A DNA stretch of 64,000 nucleotides from Vibrio aestivus (GCA_003263845.1 JYJN01000086.1:81175-145174), one strand, 5' to 3'; shown: positions 47,620 to 57,300, counted from the first letter of the stretch. The notes: generated by a model not told the origin, from the letters alone. A program made the numbers and translations.

Positions 47620-48594
47620 ATGGCAACGGATTTTAAATTTGCAGTTAACAGCATAACTTTCGACGAGAATTATCAACCAAAAGATAATACACGTGTTACA
47701 ACGAACTTCGCTAACCTAGCAAGAGGCGAGAGCCGCCAGTCGAATCTTCGCAATGCTCTGCGTATGATTGACAACAGCTTTAATGCTTTAGCACACTGGG
47801 ACAACCCTAACGGTGAGCGCTACTCTGTTGAGCTAGAAATCATCTCTGTTGATATGGACATCGAGGGCAGTGGTGATGCATTCCCATCCATTGAAATTTT
47901 AAAAACGAACATTCTTGATAATAAGACTGGCGAGCGCACCGAAGGTATTGTTGGAAATAACTTCTCTTCTTATGTTCGCGATTACGATTTCAGTGTTCGA
48001 TTACTTGAACATAATAAAGATAAGCCTCAATTTACCGTCCCAGAAGATTTTGGTGATTTACACGGTAAGTTATTTAAACATTTCGTTCAGTCCGATGTAT
48101 ATAAGCAGAACTTTAAGAAGTCACCTGTTATCTGCTTAAGTGTGTCAGACAATAAAGTGTATAAGAGAACCGAGAATCAACATCCAGTGTTGGGCTATGA
48201 GTACCAGCCTAATGAATCGTCTCTTACCGAGCAGTATTTTATGAAAATGGGCCTTCAAGTTCGCTACTTCATGCCGCCAAATAGCGTTGCTCCACTCGCA
48301 TTTTATTTCTTTGGCGATCTTCTGAACGATTACACTAACCTAGAGCTAATCAGTACCATCAGTACCATGGAAACGTTCCAGAAGATCTATCGTCCAGAAA
48401 TTTACAACGCCAATGCGGTAGCGGGCCAGAGTTACCAGCCAAACTTGAAGAACCTTGATCACTCTCTTACTCAGATTGTTTACGATCGTGAGGAACGCAG
48501 TCGCTTAGCGGTAGAGCAGGGCAAGTTCGCACAAGAGCACTTTATTGAGCCTTACCAATCCATTCTTGAGCAGTGGTCTGCCAATTACGCTTAA
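47620..48594 (+). CDS. mesX: MesX (DUF1852), partner of the folate-independent methionine synthase
   Basis: This 324-residue protein matches DUF1852 over its whole length: FAVNSITFDENYQPKDNTRVTTNFANLARG at the start, NNSFNALAHWDNPNGERYSVE, and LISTISTMETFQKIYRPEIYNANAVAG. In Acinetobacter, DUF1852 (MesX) is needed, with oxygen, for MesD activity. It is 25 bp before the mesD gene on the same strand. Intact. Its promoter region carries a long palindrome. Confidence 0.88.
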   Translation: MATDFKFAVNSITFDENYQPKDNTRVTTNFANLARGESRQSNLRNALRMIDNSFNALAHWDNPNGERYSVELEIISVDMDIEGSGDAFPSIEILKTNILDNKTGERTEGIVGNNFSSYVRDYDFSVRLLEHNKDKPQFTVPEDFGDLHGKLFKHFVQSDVYKQNFKKSPVICLSVSDNKVYKRTENQHPVLGYEYQPNESSLTEQYFMKMGLQVRYFMPPNSVAPLAFYFFGDLLNDYTNLELISTISTMETFQKIYRPEIYNANAVAGQSYQPNLKNLDHSLTQIVYDREERSRLAVEQGKFAQEHFIEPYQSILEQWSANYA

Positions 48595-48619
48595 TTCTTG
48601 TGAGTAGAGAGTCCTGATT

Positions 48620-49654
48620 ATGAAAACATTATTACCAACATCTACCGCAGGTAGCTTACCGAAACCTTCTTGGCTAGCACAGCCAGAGGTACTTTGGTCT
48701 CCATGGAAGCTTGAAGAGCAAGAACTTATCGATGGTAAGCACGATGCGCTGCGCATATCCATTCAAGAGCAGCAAAAAGCAGGTATCGATATTGTCAGTG
48801 ACGGTGAGCAAACTCGCCAACACTTTGTGACGACGTTCATTGAGCACCTAGATGGTGTGGATTTTGAAAAGCGTCAAACGGTGAAAATCCGCGATCGCTA
48901 TGATGCAAGTGTGCCAACCGTTGTGGGTCCTGTGAGTCGTCAAAAACCAGTATTTGTGGAAGATGCAAAGTTCTTGCGCACGCAAACTGATAAACCAATC
49001 AAGTGGGCTCTTCCTGGACCAATGACCATGATTGATACGCTTTACGATGACCACTATAAGAGCCGTGAGAAACTGGCTTGGGAATTCGCTAAGATTTTGA
49101 ATCAAGAGGCGAAGGAACTTGAAGCGGCTGGCGTTGATATCATCCAGTTTGATGAACCGGCATTTAACGTTTTCTTTGATGAAGTGAATGCCTGGGGAAT
49201 TGCTTGTTTAGAAAGAGCGATTGAAGGCTTAAAATGCGAAACCGTTGTACACATCTGCTACGGCTATGGAATTAAAGCGAATACTGATTGGAAGAAGACG
49301 CTCGGTTCTGAATGGCGTCAATATGAAGAGGTGTTTCCAAAGCTGCAACAATCGAACATCGACATTATTTCACTTGAGTGTCATAACTCGCGCGTGCCTA
49401 TCGAGCTATTGGAGCTGGTTCGCGGCAAGAAAATCATGGTCGGTGCGATTGATGTGGCGACAGACTCGATTGAATCCCCAGAAGAGGTGGCAGATACACT
49501 CCGCGAAGCACTAAAGTATGTAGATGCCGACAAGCTCTACCCGTGCACCAACTGCGGAATGGCTCCGCTGTCTCGTGAAGTGGCGAGAGGCAAACTGAAC
49601 GCATTAAGAGCCGGTGCGGAAATTGTTCGAAAAGAGTTGGCTGAGAATGCCTAG
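48620..49654 (+). CDS. mesD: MesD, folate-independent methionine synthase (MetE core)
   Basis: This 344-residue protein is the C-terminal catalytic part of MetE without the N-terminal half. The zinc site is visible as VVHICYGYG (His, Cys), ISLECHNS (Glu) and YPCTNCGM (Cys), and the start TSTAGSLPKPSWL matches MesD. It transfers a methyl group to homocysteine from a donor that is not methyl-folate; MesX is required. The two genes form an operon, both intact. The true methyl donor is not known. Confidence 0.9.
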   Translation: MKTLLPTSTAGSLPKPSWLAQPEVLWSPWKLEEQELIDGKHDALRISIQEQQKAGIDIVSDGEQTRQHFVTTFIEHLDGVDFEKRQTVKIRDRYDASVPTVVGPVSRQKPVFVEDAKFLRTQTDKPIKWALPGPMTMIDTLYDDHYKSREKLAWEFAKILNQEAKELEAAGVDIIQFDEPAFNVFFDEVNAWGIACLERAIEGLKCETVVHICYGYGIKANTDWKKTLGSEWRQYEEVFPKLQQSNIDIISLECHNSRVPIELLELVRGKKIMVGAIDVATDSIESPEEVADTLREALKYVDADKLYPCTNCGMAPLSREVARGKLNALRAGAEIVRKELAENA

Positions 49655-49874
49655 TTCGTTTTAAGCTGAATAATAAGTACTTGGCTTTCTAGACGATGCC
49701 AACTAGCAGCGCGCTTGAATTTTACGTAATACACGAAAAATCAGGCGCGTGTTTTTTTGGGAGTGTAGCCCCAGCCTCAACGATTAGTTTCTTCAATTTT
49801 TGAAGAACGGCTTATTAATAGTTTACTGCCACTTTGAGAAGCATAGCGGTAGTGACAATGTAAAGTCTGAACGA

Positions 49875-50279
49875 TTAGTTATAAGACTTTACAAGGTCTA
49901 GGTATCTAACTTCATCATCAGCAATTTCACCATCTGCATCTGAAATTTCTGCCGCCAGAGTTTTTGCTTGCTCAGCAGCCCCAAGCGTTACTATTTCTTG
50001 CATAAGGTCGGAGAGATAAACGGATATTTCCTCTTCGGAAAGACTAATGATACCGTTGATTTTTGCTACGCAGTCTCGCTGGTAGGACTCAATGCTAACG
50101 GTAGAATGCCATTCAATGGTCTTTAAAAGTTCATCGATATAGCTTTGTTCTGCAAGCGATACACGTTTATCTACTTTATAGAAGAATGTTGCTAGCTCGA
50201 TAAGTTTTTCACTTACTTGTTGTTCTTCTCCTCGTAATAAAGTTGCTACTTTGCTTTGAAAAACACTAAGAATATTCAT
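49875..50279 (-). CDS. TerB-like protein
   Basis: This 134-residue helical protein resembles the TerB family: ATFFYKVDKRVSLAEQSYIDELLKTI at the start, and AAEISDADGEIADDEVRYLDLVKSY at the end, where acidic residues can bind divalent metal. TerB proteins are linked to tellurite and stress responses. It starts at the ATG at 50279 behind ACAGGTG. It is the first gene of a second minus-strand strip. Confidence 0.75.
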   Translation of the reverse strand: MNILSVFQSKVATLLRGEEQQVSEKLIELATFFYKVDKRVSLAEQSYIDELLKTIEWHSTVSIESYQRDCVAKINGIISLSEEEISVYLSDLMQEIVTLGAAEQAKTLAAEISDADGEIADDEVRYLDLVKSYN

Positions 50280-50539
50280 TTATAGTCACCTGTGATAAAG
50301 AGGGGCTAACCCAAGTTCAATTTTATTTAGGAGGGTATAGATATAGTTTCGTTAACTATTTGGGCCGTATATCGAAAATCTATTTACTCATATATGCAAA
50401 AAGTTACATTAAGGCGATATTAATGCAAGTGCCTCATCTATAAAGTGAGGCTGATAACTAAAATGTTAACTGCCTTGAAAGTAGTTTTGTTAAGTTGCGG
50501 GACTTAGGTTGATGAGTCTTTTTATTCAATAAGTTAGTC

Positions 50540-50902
50540 TCATTGGTTTAGTCCTAGTTCTTTCTGCTTAGCTTTACTCAAACCCAGTGAAACAAGTCGA
50601 TGAGACTCTGAGAGATAGTATTTTAGGTCTTCATCTAAATGCCCTTCAGTGTCGACTTGTTGAATCCACTTCATCCCTCGATTGGCGAAATAGGGCGCTG
50701 GTATATAACCTTCAAGATCCTTGAGGAAATCATAGTTTCTTGGGGATGTTTTAAAAGTAATAGCGGGTTGCTTATCTTTGCCCCAACCGCCAACGGCAAA
50801 AACTTTTCCACCCACCTTCCATACCTGTGAGTTTCCCCATTGAACAACATGAGTTGTGGCAGGAAGCGAACGGCAATAATCATTGAATTGGTCATAGTTC
50901 AT
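50540..50902 (-). CDS. MmcQ/YjbR-family protein
   Basis: This 120-residue protein has the MmcQ/YjbR DNA-binding-like fold: YCRSLPATTHVVQWGNSQVWKVGGKVFA, FKTSPRNYDFLKD, and the YFANRGMKWIQ segment with the DVAYHLSESHRLV-like end (YYLSESHRLV). CTGGAG lies before the ATG. Role unknown. Confidence 0.88.
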   Translation of the reverse strand: MNYDQFNDYCRSLPATTHVVQWGNSQVWKVGGKVFAVGGWGKDKQPAITFKTSPRNYDFLKDLEGYIPAPYFANRGMKWIQQVDTEGHLDEDLKYYLSESHRLVSLGLSKAKQKELGLNQ

Positions 50903-51055
50903 GGTGTTCTCCAGATAGACAAGTAGGCTTCGAAATAGAAGTAGAACTTCCTATTCAATAACGCAGTCATTATGGCCATTGATTCTACCGAAGTCATTGC
51001 CCGTGGCTGTGTGTTTACTCGCGATTCTTAACAATGTGTCTGAGTAGGGGGAGAG

Positions 51056-51451
51056 TTATTTGTACGTTTTACCTTTATGTCTTAGCCAACCGTGAGGGTG
51101 TCGGTTGGATGGATCGTGGTGAGTCCAATGAATGGCACCGCCTTTTTTATTCCATTCGTATTCACCAAAAAATTCGATATGATCTCCGACACTGAGATTA
51201 GCGACGCGAGGCGCTAAATCGATATTGTGTGCAATAAGGAGTGTTTGCTGGCTCTTTAGTTTAATAATAAACTTTTGATGTCTTGAGCCATCGTTATCGT
51301 CTGGAAGAATGCGGATCACGCTACCAGAGCCCAGTACTTGAACATCGCTTTTGTGCGTTTGAAAAGCGTGTTTGAGAATCTTGTCGTTAGCGGTAGCAGT
51401 GCTGTGTGCAAACGTGAAAATAGCTATCAATACAGCTAAAATCCATTTCAT
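51056..51451 (-). CDS. Secreted DUF3465-like protein
   Basis: From the ATG at 51451 (AAGGGA upstream) the product has a signal peptide (MKWILAVLIAIFTFAHSTAT). The mature 110-residue part matches DUF3465: GSGSVIRILPDDNDGSRHQKFIIKL, LLIAHNIDLAPRV, GDHIEFFGEYEWNKKGGAIHWTHHDP with HPHGWL at the end. This looks like an OB-fold protein with nucleic-acid or sugar binding, secreted. A 17-bp motif upstream is shared with the 53754 gene. Confidence 0.85.
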   Translation of the reverse strand: MKWILAVLIAIFTFAHSTATANDKILKHAFQTHKSDVQVLGSGSVIRILPDDNDGSRHQKFIIKLKSQQTLLIAHNIDLAPRVANLSVGDHIEFFGEYEWNKKGGAIHWTHHDPSNRHPHGWLRHKGKTYK

Positions 51452-51542
51452 TGATAGTTTCCCTTTTGTCTTTCTATTCGTTTGAGTAAAGAATGTTTCG
51501 ATCATTCAAGTGAAGGTTACGGGAAGATTGTTATTACTCAAT

Positions 51543-51559
51543 GTGCATATGGGTAATAT
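51543..51559 (-). promoter_or_regulatory. 17-bp motif shared by two upstream regions, copy 1
   Basis: GTGCATATGGGTAATAT lies about 90 bp upstream of the DUF3465 gene start (51451). GTGCATATGTGTAATAT, differing at one base, lies upstream of the peptidase gene at 53970-53986. Both face minus-strand genes for secreted proteins. Confidence 0.35.
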
Positions 51560-51715
51560 GAGTAGAGCAGCCAAAAAAAATTGGATTTTTACATAGTTTT
51601 CATCTTTATGGAGAAGGTTTAGGCAGTTAAGTTTTCGTGACGTGACTTAAAAAGTTGGCAGCTGTTCGCTAAGCTGCCAACTTTACTGATGGAGACTTAA
51701 CTTGGTCGCTAAGTC

Positions 51716-53754
51716 TTAAGGCGTATCATTGAAGATGATTTCACGCTTAAAGTTCCATAGAGGCGCTCCTCCCGCATCTTGCCCTTCAACTCTAACGACG
51801 GAACTATTGGCGTCGATAGGTGATGTTGGGATAGGTAAAGTGAAAGGTTTCGCTTCCTCTCCATAAGCCCATGTGTAGTATGTGGCTTCTACCTCCATTG
51901 GTTCCCACCAGTATCTAGCAACCGATAACTTGATTCGCTCTGTATTCTTAACAAGTAGATTCAGCTCAGGGTTACTGTTACTAAGAGTGATTTGATAGTC
52001 GCCAGCAGAGTCATCAGCAAATTGGAAACTGCTCTTTGTGACGGCTTGATTGGCTAACCCCTCATATACCTTTGCAAACATAGATTGATAGCCACTGGTA
52101 AGGTCTTCTGGTGTCGGGCTAACATCCACGTCGGCGCTGCAGCCATAATCTTCAATTAGCTGTCCTTTATGATGGCCGAAACGAATGGCTTGGCTAAATG
52201 AAAAACTGAAGTCGATACCGAGTGGAAGGGAAGAAAAAAGACCTATTGGATGTTGTTCTAGAGCGCTATAATTTATGATTGTTGCGCCGCCTGCCCCCGT
52301 TTTTGGATCTATTCCATAAATGATTGCCGCATCATCATCTTGCATTGCACATGTAAACAAATCGCCTGCGGAGTAGGTCGAAGCATCACTCAGCAGCGCA
52401 ACAGGTTTTGTGTAGACTTGACCATAGGAGTTCGCTATCTCGGTTGGGGTTATAGGGAGGCTAGAAGAGTAAAGTTCTTGGCTGCCGATTACACCATCTA
52501 ACCTAGCTTGGAAATCGCTGAACCACCATTCTGTTTCTTGATACTGAGAAAGATCTTGGATTAGTTCCGAGTTTAGCATACGGAAACCATGGACATTTGC
52601 TTCACCCGGGGTAAAAAGTTGTGGCATGGACTCTGCGTAATACACATAACCGCCATAATTACCACTGACGTCAATCAACAGCCCATCAGTGTGTTGATTT
52701 TGTTGAGACAGAATGTCTCGTATAGAGAAGAAATCAGGTAGCCATGAGTCATAGGGCTGAAAGAATACAGATTCAACTTGCCGTAGGTTCGACCATTGTA
52801 TTGAACCGTATGGTAGTCAAACGTCTCTCCATACCATTTGTTGTCGTTAAGGGTGGTTTGACTTCCCTTACTTGTCTTGCGTTCTACATGTTTATTGAAG
52901 TGGTATTGCTCATAGTTGACGCTTTGAGGGCCCTTTCCTTTGGCCTCTGTTGATGTATTGGGTGTTGGCAAACTCATATTTGAAATGGAGTGCTGAATGT
53001 CTCCACCAATTTTTGAATATGAATAAACAATCCACTCATACTCAGCCTCGAACTCTTCACCTGTCTTAGCTGAACGAAATCGGAACGTTACAGTATCTTC
53101 CTCTGGGAGGAGATTAGAACCACCCCAACGATAGGTCATAAACTGGAGTGCGTTTTTAAAACCGCCATAAGGATTGGAGCCATTACCTTTGGGTATGAGT
53201 GTCTTCATAGCCTCTTCAATAGGTAATCCTTGATAGCCAATGAGAATGTCGCCAACCTCGGGATTTTGGCCCCCTGGTGTCAAGTTGATACCATTCCAAG
53301 TTTGCGCGACACGAACTTGGAAATAGTCATTTTCATCTTTTACGCGAATTAGCCAAAACGGCATTTCAAAGCCATGATCTCTAAATCGGCTTGGTAAATA
53401 ATAGGCTAAATGTAGGTCTCGTTGACTTCTAAATAGCTCGCTCAGCGACCTATGTAAATCGTGGGTCGTCATGGATTGCGCTTCGTTGGCAATCTTGGTC
53501 ACGCCTGCGATGGGGTCTAGATGCCCGTCGGTTGTGGGGCTTATTCCATAGTATTCATTCTTGTGGAACTTGTTGACATAGAGCCCATCAATAACAAGTT
53601 TGGCCTTGTCTGCGACGAGTTGTTTCTCTTCAGAGGACAGTTCTAAGAACTGCATTCGGTCCCGGGCTTCTGAAATTGGCAATAGTTCGAATGCAAAACT
53701 TGTATTTGCTGATACAAGTAGAGCGAGAGTACTGAGTTTTGCAATGGTTCTCAT
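51716..53754 (-). CDS. S41-family peptidase, secreted (frameshifted)
   Basis: The ATG at 53754 (MRTIAKLSTLALLVSANTSFA) gives a Sec signal peptide. A PDZ-like segment follows (NPEVGDILIGYQGLPIEEAMK). The frame breaks near 52762; one restored T joins KLNLYSFQPYDSWLPDFFSI to LLIDVSGNYGG, the S41 strand before the active site. The catalytic serine is in TYSAGDLFTCAMQDD. The repaired protein is about 679 residues. S41 enzymes are carboxy-terminal processing or tail-cutting peptidases; this one is probably periplasmic. Confidence 0.87.
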
Positions 53755-54149
53755 AGTTATCCTTATCGACCTAATAATGTTTTCGCGGCTGCAAGTAGGA
53801 CGCAGCAGCAATAGATTTTTGAGCGAATGGTTGGAACAACTTTGATACAACAAAATCATCACGATTTTGAGTAGAATCGCGTTAAGTGACAGGTCTGTTA
53901 CTTATTGTTTTATATCATAATTTAGTCCCAACTAAGCACTAGGCTAATCTGAGATTCATATAAGCCAAAGTGCATATGTGTAATATTGGGGCGATAACTG
54001 ATTTGAAAGAGAGCAGTACTGCAAAATCATCGTGTTGTTGAGAACTGAGTCCCGTTCAGCAGAGCGATATGAAGTTTCTTTACCTTTACGGTTTTTTAGT
54101 AAGGCAACTCTCTGATAGCTCGCTTAGTTTTTTATGAGGTAAGTCAAAC
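53755..54149. other. Intergenic region upstream of the S41 peptidase gene
   Basis: This 395-bp stretch has no credible gene. It holds the second copy of the 17-bp motif (53970-53986, listed) and presumably the peptidase promoter. Nothing else recognised. Confidence 0.4.
53970..53986 (-). promoter_or_regulatory. 17-bp motif shared by two upstream regions, copy 2
   Basis: GTGCATATGTGTAATAT, 216 bp upstream of the S41 peptidase start. It matches the copy at 51543 in 16 of 17 bases. Function unknown. Confidence 0.35.
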
Positions 54150-54638
54150 TTATTGTGACTGATTGGTAGTGTGCTTCTTATATAAGGTGCTGAAGTCTAT
54201 TTGAGATGGGATTAGCTCCCGACCAACATACACTACAACCCTGTTAGCTCCAGCAGACAACCCTAGCTCTGTGAAGGCGCGTTCTTCGATCATAGTTAGG
54301 CCTCCGTCAGTCTTTTCCATGGGATGGAACACAATACGAGGTGAAGGGGTATAAAATCGCTTCTGGATAGAGCGGTTGAAAAGGTGTTTTAACAACTTTT
54401 CTGCAACATAGAAATCACTTAGCAGGGTTCTAGGGTGCGAAAAAGGATTGATACCTTCCGCACTAGGGTAGTTCCCATAAGCCATAATTTTTTTGGCTGA
54501 GTGCTTATGTTTGTCCACTTTGAGAAGAGGCTTTTCGTCTATGACTTTGAGTGTTTGTATGTTGGTGATTTTAAGTCGGTGTTCCCAAATTTGTACATAA
54601 AGAGTGGTGCCAAAATGGTTGATGAGCTTACGAATCAT
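54150..54638 (-). CDS. Short MreB-like protein lacking the nucleotide-binding loop
   Basis: This 162-residue protein aligns by eye with the N-terminal third of MreB: TLYVQIWEHRLKITNIQTLK in place of the first strands, then DFYVAEKLLKHLFNR (MreB: DFFVTEKMLQHFIKQ) and SPRIVFHPMEKTDGGLTMIEERAF (MreB: [20 protein letters not shown]), then LGLSAGANRVVVYVG (MreB: SAQGAGAREVFLIEE). The phosphate-1 loop DLGTANT of MreB is missing and domain II is absent. So it cannot be a normal actin-like filament; it may cap or regulate MreB (inference). Intact start and stop. Confidence 0.65.
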   Translation of the reverse strand: MIRKLINHFGTTLYVQIWEHRLKITNIQTLKVIDEKPLLKVDKHKHSAKKIMAYGNYPSAEGINPFSHPRTLLSDFYVAEKLLKHLFNRSIQKRFYTPSPRIVFHPMEKTDGGLTMIEERAFTELGLSAGANRVVVYVGRELIPSQIDFSTLYKKHTTNQSQ

Positions 54639-54690
54639 AGAGCCTTTATCCGTTTAATCTTATTGGGTTACATTAACAGTGCTATAGAAC

Positions 54691-55611
54691 TTATCGTACG
54701 GTGTGGGTTTGAGCTTGGATAATTGTTGCCCCAAAGGGGTAATCTAAGAGCGCAATCATACGATTTTTGAAGAGAGCACGCCCGCCTCCACATGGGCTCG
54801 AACTTCCATTCAAGAGAAGCATACCAGCTTGCTCTCCCAAACTCAGTTCCATTGAATGGCAATTGCTGTCTTGCCACAATAGGCCCTGCTCTGTCTTAAA
54901 GTAGATTAAGTCCTGCTGATACTTGGTCAGAAGAGAGGCTTGGTTAGAGTTAGTATCTTGGGGGGCGCCCTCAATGACTTCGCTGACATAAAGGATCTCT
55001 AGTGAGGGAACAGAGTTCATACCTTCACTATGTAACTTTGGACCGTCTCGCTCAGAGAATACCGTCAACATCGGTGTATTCGATCTAAAGCCGATACACG
55101 CTACTTCATAATACAGTGGGTGCTGTTTCGCCCAAGAACCAGGTACGCCAATCAAATGTTGGTACCCTTCGATAGGACAAGCGTTTTGTGTGGGAAACTG
55201 AGTTTCAAGATTATCCCGACAGGTTACTATATTGTTTTGGAGTGCAGATTCAACCATGTCTGAATGTCGATTCGGTTCACTCACCATCCATGAAGAATAA
55301 ACCTCATCTTCGAGCGCTAAACAGCCTAGATAATCACCAATAGAATTCCGATAGAACATCAAATCGCTAATTAGCCATAGTCCGCGATTCAAAATGTCGT
55401 CTGGCTGTTTGGACATCGCATAAAAATGGCACTCCGCATTATAATGTTCACTTAACAGCACCTCTGCGGTGTCAGGGTTTCCACCCCTGTAGAGGTTAAG
55501 TGCATTCTCCCTGACACTGTTTATGTTTCCAATAGAACATTGAGCCATTGAATTGGGGCTGAACGCGATAGTGAGAATTGTCAGCAACAAACTGAAGATG
55601 ATGTTTTTCAA
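54691..55611 (-). CDS. Secreted hypothetical protein
   Basis: The start is a TTG at 55611 and the product begins MKNIIFSLLLTILTIAFSPN, a signal peptide. The mature 285-residue protein has a helical N-terminal part (ENALNLYRGGNPDTAEVLLSEHY) and eight to ten cysteines, some in pairs, so it is probably disulfide-bonded in the periplasm. I do not recognise it. It lies next to the MreB-like gene, with 52 bp between. Confidence 0.65.
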   Translation of the reverse strand: MKNIIFSLLLTILTIAFSPNSMAQCSIGNINSVRENALNLYRGGNPDTAEVLLSEHYNAECHFYAMSKQPDDILNRGLWLISDLMFYRNSIGDYLGCLALEDEVYSSWMVSEPNRHSDMVESALQNNIVTCRDNLETQFPTQNACPIEGYQHLIGVPGSWAKQHPLYYEVACIGFRSNTPMLTVFSERDGPKLHSEGMNSVPSLEILYVSEVIEGAPQDTNSNQASLLTKYQQDLIYFKTEQGLLWQDSNCHSMELSLGEQAGMLLLNGSSSPCGGGRALFKNRMIALLDYPFGATIIQAQTHTVR

Positions 55612-55691
55612 ACTTAAGAAACCTTTTTCTACGTTCTAAACGGAATGTGGTAACTGTTGCTATTGATTAACTCGGAGGGTATATGACTCCG

Positions 55692-56039
55692 TTACCAGAC
55701 GAACAGTTTGCAGTAGCTAAGCATAAAGAAAGTAAGCAGCAACCCAGACCACCCTATAACCCTAGTAACGACTTCCGGAGCTTTGGGATTAAAGTGTGGA
55801 AACATGATTGCCGCAAATGAAAACATAGGTAAAAAACCATATAGCTGCCCCAAGTGTTTTGAAGACATAGCAGGAAAAGGAGGAACAAATAGGTAAATGA
55901 GCAAGTAGATTGCATAAACTGCGATAGACAAGCCCGCCTCTTTTCTTGAAGTCTCGCTACCATCAGAACAGAAGTAAAAGCTTGTCAGCACAACAAATAT
56001 CAGAATGTCAATCAAGTCCAGTAGCTCCTCTAAATGCAC
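55692..56039 (-). CDS. Small membrane protein, unknown
   Basis: The start is GTG at 56039. The 115-residue product has four membrane segments: LLDLIDILIFVVLTSFYF, LSIAVYAIYLLIYLFVPPF, LGQLYGFLPMFSFAAIMF and VIGWSGLLLTFFMLSYC. Charged loops are short. Family not recognised. Confidence 0.6.
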   Translation of the reverse strand: MHLEELLDLIDILIFVVLTSFYFCSDGSETSRKEAGLSIAVYAIYLLIYLFVPPFPAMSSKHLGQLYGFLPMFSFAAIMFPHFNPKAPEVVTRVIGWSGLLLTFFMLSYCKLFVW

Positions 56040-56243
56040 TAAGAAATGGCGAATAACACTTGGCTAGTGTCTTTGCTTACTAGAAGGATTTTAAAACAGA
56101 TTGCCTGTGTGTGATAGCTGCGTAATTAACTGAATTTATAGTAAAAGGTATAAAGTTCTTAGGTTATTTGCTCAATGTGCCGCAGTGACGTTGTACTGTC
56201 TTGAGTGAACGATTATCAACTAAACAGTTTGTTTGATTTAAAC

Positions 56244-56546
56244 CTAGTATTCTCCGATGACAATCAGTTCTCTATCTGACTTTGTGACAATCAAAGCAAT
56301 TGAACGGTTGTCTTTGCGAAATCCCACGGAACATATCGCCATTGACCCTGAACCACATGTAATTTCTGGATACGTTTCGGTTAATGACATTTCATCCACT
56401 TGCTTAGGTAACGAATCCCAGCCTTGTGACGTGAGGGTAGCTTTCACGATTTCGTAACTTTGACCTTCTAGCTGAGAAACATCTAGTTCACTTGCCAATA
56501 AAGCGACTGAAGTCAGAAAAAATAGAGCAACAATGGACTTAACCAT
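56244..56546 (-). CDS. Small secreted hypothetical protein
   Basis: From ATG 56546 (MVKSIVALFFLTSVALLASE) the product has a signal peptide and an 80-residue mature part with two cysteines in EITCGSGSMAICSVGFRKDN, probably a disulfide. It ends RELIVIGEY. Its ATG overlaps the degraded metallophosphatase gene by eight bases. Not recognised, though the layout is typical of periplasmic small proteins in marine gammaproteobacteria. Confidence 0.6.
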   Translation of the reverse strand: MVKSIVALFFLTSVALLASELDVSQLEGQSYEIVKATLTSQGWDSLPKQVDEMSLTETYPEITCGSGSMAICSVGFRKDNRSIALIVTKSDRELIVIGEY

Positions 56547-56927
56547 TGGTTGGTGTTCCATGACAGGCATAAATCTCGAGGGTTATTTGTAAGTCAAATG
56601 GTAGCTGTTTCATCCAACTTAGTGCCTTACTACCTAGTTGTTTCAATATGAACAGCATGGTTGGGTTTGATTGGAACTCAAACTCTTTTGCTTCGTATAT
56701 TTGTCGGTCTTGATTGCCCGATATGGTTATGCCCCCAAAGATTGCAAATAATCATAGATTTCTTTGGGCGCGATAGGAAAATACAAAATATCATTAAGAT
56801 TGATGAAGGCAATAACGTTTTTAGACCGGGTATCCTTAGCGACGGCATCAAGTGCAAAAACGTTGCTATGAATATCTGACAGTATTGCACATTTTTCCAA
56901 TAGAACCTTCCTGAGCTTGTAATCCAT
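56539..56927 (-). pseudogene. Truncated YfcE-like metallophosphoesterase (frameshifted)
   Basis: From ATG 56927 the frame reads AILSDIHSNVFALDAV, the DxH motif of calcineurin-like phosphoesterases, then LNDILYFPIAPKEIYDYLQSLG. One restored G near 56734 continues GGITISGNQDRQIYEAKEF and SWMKQLPFDLQITLEIYACHGTP. The GDxL motif has lost its glycine (NDIL), the GNHD is GNQD, and the protein ends by a stop right after CHGTP, where homologues continue for about 100 residues. It is most likely a decayed gene. Confidence 0.7.
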
Positions 56928-57030
56928 TATATGATGGGTGCTAACGTATAAGCACCCAAGTGAAAGATTGTGTTTTAGTAGCGAAGCCATTTTTCAATGA
57001 TATGGCTAGACTACCTTTTATATCAATAAA

Positions 57031-57300
57031 CTAAGCTTCTTTTTTCTGTGCGTCATTCATTGCCTGAAGGTTGCTATTAATTTTAAAAATTACAATCATA
57101 AGCTCACACCAAATTCTTGCACCGACAGCACCGCCAATAATGGTCAATAAACCCAAGAAAAAACTTTCGATTGAGAATCCATAATAGCCTCCAAACATTG
57201 TAGCTAGTCCAGATACAAGAGCAGCTAATAGGAGCAACCAATATAGAATGGTGACAAGTTTTGGAGTTAACATTGAATCGAATGAAAATACTGCTTTCAT
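57031..57300 (-). CDS. DUF4282 membrane protein
   Basis: This 89-residue protein starts MKAVFSFDSMLTPKLVTILYWL and has two membrane segments separated by a short loop (LLLAALVSGLATMFGG and FLGLLTIIGGAVGARIWCELMIVIF), the hallmark of DUF4282. AAGGAAAT precedes its ATG. Role unknown. Confidence 0.87.
   Translation of the reverse strand: MKAVFSFDSMLTPKLVTILYWLLLLAALVSGLATMFGGYYGFSIESFFLGLLTIIGGAVGARIWCELMIVIFKINSNLQAMNDAQKKEA

Noticed and set aside
47620..49654. MetJ boxes or an S-box riboswitch before mesX
   Set aside because: I looked for repeats of AGACGTCT and for a conserved SAM-riboswitch core and saw neither; only the palindromes are clear.
49789..49807. TTCTTCAA/TTGAAGAA hairpin after mesD as a terminator
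   Set aside because: The 8-bp stem is AT-rich and has no T-run; a weak hairpin is possible but not a supported terminator.
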